Assembly: GCA_900642245.1 (NCBI GenBank)
Contig: CAAAJI010000140.1
Span: 49,529 to 72,287 of the forward strand
DNA length: 22,759 nucleotides
Reading direction: 5' to 3'
From: Fragilaria radians
Taxonomy: Eukaryota > Bacillariophyta > Fragilariophyceae > Fragilariales > Fragilariaceae
The notes beneath the pieces were generated by a model. It worked only from the letters and a program-made list of their open reading frames with translations. It had not been told where the DNA came from and did not search any database. A program made the translations under genes and the position numbers. Shown in pieces: positions 15,693-22,759 of the stretch. How positions within the stretch are numbered: position 1 is the first letter of the stretch; every line of letters begins with the position of its first letter.

Positions 15693-17999
15693 TTCTGTGA
15701 CTCAATTCGTTGACTGCTTGTACATATATTCCCAGTATAACTATTGTAAATATTGTTTACTACTATATTGCTTTGATCTTTAGACTTGAAATAATTAATT
15801 AACTTTTAGGTTAAGGTAATGTCCTTAAAGGCTAAGATCTTCACGAAATAAGACGTTGCTTATATTACAATAGGGCAAGGAAACAACGCAAGAAACAGTG
15901 AAACACTGAAAACGATACTACGATCCCAGCTTCTATCTAAACTTATGTATATTGAGAAAAAGGGATCAGATACTCCTAAGGAATCTCTGATTTCTACAGG
16001 ATTTGGTATTCCTTGGTTCAATTTAACAATACCTATGCATTTTGATTTCAAACACTATTGGAACAATCTCAAGAAAACACAGTATCATTCCAATTATCAG
16101 TTCTTCCTGCACTCTAGCCCAATAAACAAAATTAAAAGAATCCAGGTAGTATTAAGAGGGTTTCTTAACATTGCTAGAGTGCCATCAGTTTGCATTTGGT
16201 TTGATCATCATACGCCAATGTGAATGCAAAGTATATTTGCACATCTGCTAAATGTTAAGCAGATACGTGCTCGAGTGTGCTGAAGAAAAGTATAATTCAA
16301 TTCAAAAATGCTTCTGCCACTGTCACTCAAAATTCAAATTGATGATAAAAGGGTATAATCTGAGTTTTGATAAGTTGAAGATTGCCAGAAGTATGGTGAG
16401 ATTTCAATTCTTGAGGTAATTTTAACTTGTATTGAAAAATGCCGAATTGCTCTTGTTGAATCTGCTGATGAGCACTGTGTCTTCTAAATTTACTTATACC
16501 AGCATGATACTGTCATGCAAATACATCTCCCATATCCACATGTATTGATAAACGACATATTTCTAGACCAAAATATTGAACAAATCCTGGTATATTTATC
16601 CGATACATTCCCATGACTTGCCATTATTTGTTATGTTTTTTACTGTGTATCTGACAGAATACAATCCAATGTCAGGTTTCAATATCTTCGTAAGTATTCC
16701 GTATGTCTTTATTCATCTTTATCATCCAGCCTTGTTTTACAAATATCTTAAATTAATAGTCAAGTCTTGCTTTTTTACCCTTCCAGTTTTCTGTGTAACA
16801 AAATTGTATATAATATATCTCTTCCTAACTAATTTAGAGATGGGGGTAGACTGGAATGCTGAAATAGATTGAAGCAATAGCGAAACGGATCTTCATCTTT
16901 CATGCTACGAATTCTCAAATTATCTAATTGCAAATTCTGAAATGCTAATACTTTGGTTTTCATCCCAAGTACACATAGATTTCAAATGTTGGTTTGCAGA
17001 AACACCTCTTCTCAAAGACAATATATGACTCGCCCAACCAATCATCAGAGCGCATGTTGAATCATTTACCGAAATCTTGGAGCAATTTCAATAGTTAACT
17101 TCTTATGGCACCCTTAAAGTTTTTAAAGACATGCTGGTACTTTAATGGTGCTTTTGAGGTTTTACACGTTCTTACACTGCAGCCTCGTGAAAACTTGAAT
17201 ATAAATGTGAGTCAAAAGCACCTACAAATCGTGTGAAGTCCTTAATTGGTCTTTAGAAGCAGGGTAATTGTGAAGATCCCAAAATGTTGGCTTAGACACG
17301 CATTACGGTTTTCAGACATGACCTCGTAACTGCCGTAGACAATTTAACAATTCATTGGCTGTCAACGTTGAAAAAATTAAAATGCCCTATTTGGACTGAA
17401 GTACTGTTATCTTATGTAGGCTTTGTTGTTCAAGATTTTCACATTTACTTTGATATATCCCAAGATTGATTGAGGGAGCAATCAAGCATAATCAAGCATC
17501 TTTATTGCTTTAACGAGGGATTCTACTTCAAACTTCAATTTAATCATATATGAAAAATGTATAGCATTGAGCCCAATCCATTGACAAGATATTACCCCCA
17601 AACACCACAATATAATTAGACTCATTGACTGGTATCTCGTTTCCATTTTTGTCTATCATATGGTAGATTTGGAATCCTTACGTACCATCCTTCTACAAAA
17701 AGCGGCATATCCTTTCTCGCCAAGCTGAAAGGCAACTGAAAATAAAAAGAAGTTTGCTTAAACAAAAAAAAGTAGATACTCTGAATTGATTCATATCCTT
17801 AGTGGATAAAATGCTTAAAACCTCTCTAAAAATTGTGCTTCCCATTCACTTCCGTTAAATTGTCGATCTGTACATACTGCATCGACAGTTTTCCTGAGTA
17901 TTGCCCCTTTCTCTGCTGTAGAATTTGTTCTTTCACATGGAGATGTCTATATCCCATCTTTGATTGGATAATTCGGCATGTGTGCGTGGCAAGAAGTGT
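15693..17999. other. Gene-free stretch of about 2.3 kb
   Basis: No convincing gene or RNA. Small structures only: ATCTGCT/AGCAGAT around an 8-nt loop at about 16246-16267, and a perfect 11-bp inverted repeat, GGTGCTTTTGA (17147-17157) and its complement (17212-17222). The open frame at 16576-16872 is hydrophobic, begins with TTG and looks like AT-rich chance; that at 15945-16223 is also unconvincing. Confidence 0.4.
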
Positions 18000-18007
18000 T
18001 GACGTCA
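18000..18007. promoter_or_regulatory. TGACGTCA, CRE-like palindrome upstream of PP2C
   Basis: A perfect 8-bp CRE, the classical bZIP site, 178 bp before the PP2C start codon. TGACGT is the core of CO2/cAMP-responsive elements described in the diatom Phaeodactylum. Function here is inference from position and motif. Confidence 0.4.
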
Positions 18008-18184
18008 ATGATTCCTTCAAGGTGAGGTTTCCAATAGTCGTTTCATTTCCTTTGCTTTCGTAGGATAAAAATAATGGTTGGAAATTAAATGCAGGAAAGA
18101 GACAACCACCATTTCGAATGTAAATCTTCCAAGTTCGTAAAGTAATATAATACTATCTATCCAGAAAAGAAACAAATTTTCAAA

Positions 18185-19921
18185 ATGTTGGGAAGCTTAC
18201 TATCACAAGCGAAATCGTTTTCATCACGTAGCAGCAATACACTTCTTTTGGCATTATCGGCTGCTGCGATAACCTTAGGTGTTGTTAATGAAAAAAAATC
18301 GAGTTCTTTCCAAGTGCCGGAAAATGAGCAAGCTCAAGATATCACCACGACTTTCATCAAGGCATCATCCTATTCGACTCATTTAAAGTTATCACCAATT
18401 GCATCTGAATTTTCTCCAAATATTACCAATACCGCATCTTGGATTTCAACTCAACCGGTGAATTATTTCGATCCTATTCTTGCCAATTTGTTCATTCCGG
18501 CAGTATGTATATTCCCATTGACAAAACTGATTGGTTCTTCTTGGCATCGAAATCTCAATCGATTTCCCGTGTTGACTCCCATGCTATTCGCCTTTGCAGC
18601 TTCTGGAGCCTATGGTGCATTGCACCCACAATGCAGAACTCAAATGGAAGGGGTTACAACTTCTGCTTCCGTAACGACGTCATCTCGAAAATTTGTACCC
18701 ATAAGTGCATGTCCACTGACACCTCTCGATATGGTATTACAATCCGTACAATCGGCACTAGAATCCATTCGAAATATTCCAAAACCATCCCTCAAGTCTA
18801 GACCTACAACCCGAACGGTATTACAAACTCTAGAATCCTCTGGAGATGAAACCAAGGCCACATTGACTTTGACGGGGTACAAAGGGGGCACACCCGAGGA
18901 ACAAATCAACCAAGATCGTGCGTTTGTGATTGCACCATTCATGACAGACAATGCTAAATCAAGTCTCGATCAAACCAAGTCTATTTACACTCAGGATGAT
19001 ATTTATGCTAGACGTCTCATGGGAGTCTTTGATGGTCATGCCACATCGGGAGAAAAGGTATCCGAATATTGTGTAACCGAACTTCCCAAACGGTTAGCCC
19101 AAAAATTGTCGGAACGAATGACTCTCGAAAAGCAAGATCCACAACAGCAAGATGCCATTGTCATTCAAGCAATTCACGAAACATTTCTTGAACTGGACCA
19201 ACAAGCACCAGATGCTGATCACGGGGGATGTACAGCATCCATTATGCTTCAATTGGGTAAAAAGCTATATTTTGCCAATGCAGGTGACTCACGGACATTT
19301 CTTTGTGTTCATCAACCTCAATCAAAGTTCACAGAGGTTGTATACATTACACGTGAAGACAAGCCCTCTTTACCCGAGGAAAGAAGACGCGTGCAACGAA
19401 TGGGAGGGAAGGTTTGGAATCCAATCGGTGGTGGCGAACCCTCCAGAGTGTTGTTTCGTGATCCTGTAACAGGTGACGAAACCGGTATTGCCGTGTCAAG
19501 ATCTATTGGTGATCGCGATGTAGGTAAGTACGGTGTCATCCCGGATCCCACAATTCACATAATCGACCTGGAAGAATTGATTCAACAGAGAATTACAAAG
19601 CAAGAAAATTCGTCAACTTGGATGAATATGTTTTCGAAATCACCAACGAAACCCAATCCGGTGGATGACGTCCACATCTTTGCTGTGTCTGCATCCGATG
19701 GAATGATGGACATACTCAATCCAACAGGTGTCGCAAGGTATTTGGTACCTAGTTTGTGCCATACCCAAGGTGAACATTTATTGACTGCATGTGAGACACT
19801 AATCAAAACTGCAGCAGATGGATGGACACATGCTAGTCCTGATGGTAAATATCGAGATGACATTGCAATATCAGTGATGAAAGTACGAACACCAGTTCCA
19901 TCGACTGGATGTCCAAAATAA
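18185..19921 (+). CDS. PP2C-type Ser/Thr phosphatase with N-terminal membrane region
   Basis: A 578-aa PPM/PP2C metal-dependent phosphatase; the catalytic domain spans about 225-568. Signature motifs in order: NQDRAF (242-247), VFDGHA (281-286) with a metal-binding Asp, GGCTAS (347-352), ANAGDSR (364-370), SRSIGD (438-443), ASDGMMD (503-509) and YRDDIAI (556-562). The metal-ligand Asp residues are present, so activity is expected. Unlike its paralog as far as visible, it has about 220 N-terminal residues with hydrophobic segments at about 19-34, 96-112 and 127-146, the first after a Ser/Lys/Arg-rich start. It is probably membrane-anchored or organelle-targeted; which organelle is unclear. No ASAFAP-type plastid motif is seen. 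A linker (about 468-495) interrupts the domain before DDVHIFAVSASDG. The ATG is preceded by AAA. Single exon, convergent with the paralog. Confidence 0.93.
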   Translation: MLGSLLSQAKSFSSRSSNTLLLALSAAAITLGVVNEKKSSSFQVPENEQAQDITTTFIKASSYSTHLKLSPIASEFSPNITNTASWISTQPVNYFDPILANLFIPAVCIFPLTKLIGSSWHRNLNRFPVLTPMLFAFAASGAYGALHPQCRTQMEGVTTSASVTTSSRKFVPISACPLTPLDMVLQSVQSALESIRNIPKPSLKSRPTTRTVLQTLESSGDETKATLTLTGYKGGTPEEQINQDRAFVIAPFMTDNAKSSLDQTKSIYTQDDIYARRLMGVFDGHATSGEKVSEYCVTELPKRLAQKLSERMTLEKQDPQQQDAIVIQAIHETFLELDQQAPDADHGGCTASIMLQLGKKLYFANAGDSRTFLCVHQPQSKFTEVVYITREDKPSLPEERRRVQRMGGKVWNPIGGGEPSRVLFRDPVTGDETGIAVSRSIGDRDVGKYGVIPDPTIHIIDLEELIQQRITKQENSSTWMNMFSKSPTKPNPVDDVHIFAVSASDGMMDILNPTGVARYLVPSLCHTQGEHLLTACETLIKTAADGWTHASPDGKYRDDIAISVMKVRTPVPSTGCPK

Positions 19922-21130
19922 GTGTACTGATTTCGTTATTCAAATCTTTCTCTAGCAAAGAGGGAAAAATGATATAGTTACCACACCATCCGCGATTGTG
20001 TGCTCTTGAGTGGACTCACAAAATAGTGGACTGCTCCCCGTGGCACGTAAATCAGTACAGTTTTTGAGAAACAGATTAAGGAAAAGAAGATCTGTTTCAA
20101 TCATGTCATCTCAATGATCCCCACTTACTTGGCTTTCCGCTCTTGAATCTACTGGATAACCACAGTCGAAACGTAAGTTGAAGTACTGGATCAATGACAG
20201 AAAATGAAACATTACACCAATGAAGTTATTGTTCGAGAAAAATATGAATAAGCAGGAGAATGTTTACAATCAAGTGATAAAAGAAAATACGAATAAAAAA
20301 GAGAAGAAACGAAAAATTAAAAAAGGCAGAGTCGAAGAAGTACAAATCTTGAATGGAAACGTTTATGTCGATTTCCGTCAAGTTATCAATGAGTGTTTGT
20401 GTGCAAGTTGTATCGTATGTTGAATGCTTCCAGGATAAATCGCGAGGTGAATGCCTCGCGTTTCCTCCAAAGCATTTTGTATTTGAGCCAAATTCTAACC
20501 CTTTTTCCAATTCTCAAGTCGACCCTAACAACATCGTTAATTGATATTGTAACAGACCTAAAACCTTAGTGGTTACAAGGATGAAGAAAAGAAGAATGAG
20601 ATACTCGTTAATGTAAATGTAGCTAACGTGACTTTGAATACAATTTACTTTGAATGAATGTGTGATTGATTATAATAATAATTTAGTTAGCGTTTAAGTT
20701 TTGGTTGAATATATGGCAAGAAGAGGAATAAAGTGAATATGGAGCTTTTAATATGGTGGTGTTTGCAGAACACTAAGGAACAACAGTGAAGAAGCACAAT
20801 ATCAAATCTCAACCAATTGTTGAATTGAATGCCATACCAAAAAATGTAGATGTGAACCCTCTCCAAAAAGGCGGAAGACAGCTACTGTATCAAATCTCCA
20901 TTTCAGACCTTCCCACTGTAACATACGTACTATAATTTTTTTTTGAGAAACTACGGGTTGCAATATCCAATCAGCCTTAGCATAGGTGCAAAGGGTTTCC
21001 AAAATATCCATGAATGTTTGTCATCAAGAAGCCATGGATTTGCACTGATGAGAGCTTGATATATATATACATCTCTATGCAAATTTCCATCTCCAAGATT
21101 TTTTGTCAAGAATTCTCCCCATTTCAGTGT
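19922..21130. other. Convergent intergenic region between PP2C paralogs
   Basis: No convincing gene. A Lys-rich open frame at 20220-20423 (+) and a frame at 20353-20544 (+) lack family resemblance and look incidental. A short (TA)n tract lies at about 21059-21069. Confidence 0.4.
20441..20460. repeat. GC-rich hairpin, 7-bp stem
   Basis: CGCGAGG (20441-20447) and CCTCGCG (20454-20460) pair perfectly around a 6-nt loop, with AAA/TTT flanks extending the stem past a one-base bulge. It is conspicuously GC-rich within AT-rich DNA. It may be a 3'-end structure or a double binding site. Confidence 0.6.
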
Positions 21131-21317
21131 CAACACTACTTATTTACAAATGTCTATTACTGCGTCCAAGATGACTGAAACATGAATCAATATCCAAAGA
21201 GACAATGATTTTTTTTTCAATTTTCAACACTACTTATTTACAAATGTCTATTACTGCGTCCAAGATGACTGAAACATGAATCAATATCATCAAGACAATG
21301 ATTTTTTTTTCAATTTT
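21131..21317. repeat. Tandem duplication, two units of ~94 bp
   Basis: Unit 1 (21131-21224) and unit 2 (21225-21317) begin CAACACTACTTATTTACAAA and end in a T-run plus CAATTTT. They differ mainly at one spot: TATCCAAAGAG versus TATCATCAAG. Near-identity indicates a recent duplication. It lies downstream of both convergent PP2C stops. Confidence 0.9.
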
Positions 21318-21559
21318 CAACTATACTTTACGTAGTCTTATCATGGCTATGAATCTAGTTTCACTCATATGATTTGGAAGAAAATTTCAAATTCAATTCA
21401 ACATAGAATGAATATTTGACATGATTGCATTATCTTCTCCCATGTTTGACGGAAAAGAGTCAACAAATGAAATTAGAAGATTTTGATCTCATGAAGAAAC
21501 ATCTTTGTGGAAAATGTATCAACTTGATTTTGCTTTACTGGGATTGGCTGGTTTGTATG

Positions 21560-21576
21560 TATATATATATATATAA
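21560..21576. repeat. (TA)n microsatellite
   Basis: Uninterrupted TA repeat about 40 bp past the stop of the minus-strand PP2C gene, likely in its 3' UTR. Confidence 0.85.
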
Positions 21577-21615
21577 ATCCTGCCATCCTATTGCAATTGT
21601 CACTTTGACGGGCAT

Positions 21616-22759
21616 TCATGCTTTGCTAGTATCATTGTTATTGTTGCTATTGTCCTTTCTTTGGGTGGATTGTCCTGTCGTTGGCTGTTGTTGTTGTTGT
21701 TGTTGTGTGTACGTAGGTTGATTGGGTGGTGTTCGAAGTGTCTGTACAGCAATGGCAATATCATCACGGTATGTTCCATCCTTGGCTCGTTGCCATCCAT
21801 GAGCAGCCAGGGCAATAAGATGTTCACAAGCTGTTAGGGGATGACTCCCCTCCGTTTGAAAGAGTGCTGGTACAAACGTTTTAGCAATTGTCTTGGCATC
21901 GACATAATCCATCATCCCATCTGATGCCGATACTGCAAATATGTACACATCATCTTCGGATTCGGACCATTGCATTTGATGGATCAGATCCTTCATATCC
22001 ATGACATGGACTGTAGGATTGGGTATCACCCCCACTTGACCAGCATCCCAATCTCCTAGGGATCGAGACATGGCCAATCCAGCCATGGAATCGGTATTGG
22101 TATCCCAATATAGGACACGAGAGGTAGCATCGTGATATTGTGGTAGGGAAACTCTCCCACCCATTCGTTCGATCCGTTCTAATTCATCGGGCAAATCTGG
22201 TTTGTCATCGCGTGTCATATAGACGACAGTGGTATAATCTGTCAGGGCACTGTGTACGACGATGAAACTTTTGGAATCTCCCGCATTGGCAATGTATAAT
22301 TTGGATCCCATTTGCAATATGACACTAGCGGTACAACCCCCTGAGGGATGGGCTGGTGCAGTCTTATCAATATACACAAAGGTTTCCTCTAGGGCTTGAA
22401 TGATTTTTGCATCCCGTTGTTGAGGAGATAATGGATGCTGATGATTTTGTTGTAAGTAGGAGTGAAGTTTTTCTGCCAATATAATTGGGAATTGTTGTGA
22501 TGAATATTCCGAGACACGTTCACCATATTGTGCATGTCCATCAAAGACTCCCATTAATCGTTGTGTTTGTATATCCTCTGTCCCCGGAGTATCGGCTTTG
22601 TGTATTAAATATGGTGATATAACAAATGCACGATCTTGATTGACTTGATAAATTGGATCATTACCTTTAAATCCAATTAATGTCAATGTAGCCATAGTTT
22701 GATCTCCAGCTGGTAACAACTCAACTAGGGCCTGTTGTGTCGTGGTATGTTTCATAATG
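21616..22759 (-). CDS. PP2C-type Ser/Thr phosphatase, paralog, 5' end off window
   Basis: A PPM/PP2C phosphatase clearly paralogous to the 18185-19921 product. Counting from the Met at 22755, it has VNQDRAFVI (38-46), VFDGHA (70-75), then GGCTAS, ANAGDSKSF, SRSLGDWD, AVSASDGMMD and YRDDIAIAV in the same order. Similarity begins immediately after that Met and the frame stays open to the edge; the paralog has about 205 further residues before this point, so I treat the start as lying outside the window. Differences from the paralog: AGDSK in place of AGDSR, a shorter linker before DDVYIFAVSASDG, and a low-complexity tail with Gln and Asn runs encoded by TTG and TTA-type repeats (21616-21710). 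Metal-binding Asp residues are intact. The two genes converge, consistent with an inverted duplication. Confidence 0.93.
   Translation of the reverse strand, partial: IMKHTTTQQALVELLPAGDQTMATLTLIGFKGNDPIYQVNQDRAFVISPYLIHKADTPGTEDIQTQRLMGVFDGHAQYGERVSEYSSQQFPIILAEKLHSYLQQNHQHPLSPQQRDAKIIQALEETFVYIDKTAPAHPSGGCTASVILQMGSKLYIANAGDSKSFIVVHSALTDYTTVVYMTRDDKPDLPDELERIERMGGRVSLPQYHDATSRVLYWDTNTDSMAGLAMSRSLGDWDAGQVGVIPNPTVHVMDMKDLIHQMQWSESEDDVYIFAVSASDGMMDYVDAKTIAKTFVPALFQTEGSHPLTACEHLIALAAHGWQRAKDGTYRDDIAIAVQTLRTPPNQPTYTQQQQQQQPTTGQSTQRKDNSNNNNDTSKA
21660..21707 (-). repeat. Trinucleotide repeat coding poly-Gln
   Basis: A run of TTG (CAA on the coding strand) encodes seven Gln residues in the C-terminal tail of the PP2C paralog; a second run near 21629-21650 encodes Asn residues. 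Likely length-variable. Confidence 0.7.

Noticed and set aside
15945..16223. 92-aa plus-strand frame
   Set aside because: No conserved motifs; composition turns into AT-driven residues after the first third.
16576..16872. 98-aa hydrophobic frame that could be a membrane protein
   Set aside because: Starts with TTG; Phe/Tyr/Ile/Leu richness follows from T-rich DNA.
20220..20423. 67-aa Lys-rich frame
   Set aside because: Encoded by A-rich low-complexity DNA and ends abruptly in an unrelated Cys-containing stretch.
1..22759. Search by eye for tRNA, rRNA, CRISPR arrays, LTR pairs and prokaryotic operon signals
   Set aside because: No convincing T-loop/anticodon arrangement, no spaced direct-repeat array, no long terminal repeats and no Shine-Dalgarno-type spacing were found.

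Overview
The window looks like nuclear DNA of a diatom or a close stramenopile relative. It is AT-rich, its genes are mostly intron-less and separated by long AT-rich gaps, and the one intron I can define is short (76 bp, GT-AG). Gene content agrees: a secreted Lys/Gly-rich then Pro/Ser/Thr-rich protein of the kind common in diatom cell walls, a mitochondrial B12-chaperone GTPase (MMAA/MeaB), an RNA polymerase I/III subunit, an Ariadne-type RBR ubiquitin ligase and two PP2C phosphatases. The taxonomic call is inference; there is no rRNA or other direct marker.

Layout. 1-728 (-): 5' part of a secreted polycationic protein gene running off the left edge, with one clear intron and a reading-frame break after the signal peptide. 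729-2820: no intact gene; about 1250-1990 (-) holds a decayed coding remnant, possibly Ty1/copia-like. 2821-5573: an unknown nuclear-looking protein with two Cys clusters (+), RPAC2 (-), and a 212-bp MITE in the shared RPAC2/MMAA upstream region. 5574-6824 (+): MMAA-type GTPase. 7190-10660 (-): a large single-exon gene whose N-terminal two thirds resemble the proteasome adaptor ECM29 and whose C-terminal third is a complete Ariadne RBR E3 ligase. A 123-bp MITE with a 9-bp target duplication has landed in its last codons and now encodes its C-terminus and stop.

10661-18184 is gene-poor. Its clearest content is a divergent pair of paralogous, unrecognised small proteins (about 11880-12332 on - and 15117-15692 on +) that share three short motif blocks. 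18185-22755 holds two convergent PP2C paralogs, one with an N-terminal membrane region, the other running off the right edge. Between them lie a two-copy 94-bp tandem repeat and a GC-rich hairpin.

The genes do not form one pathway. The main novelty candidates are the ECM29-Ariadne fusion, which would place ubiquitin-ligase activity on a proteasome-binding scaffold; the transposon-supplied C-terminus of that gene; and the unknown paired small-protein family. Family assignments rest on remembered motifs and have not been tested by search.
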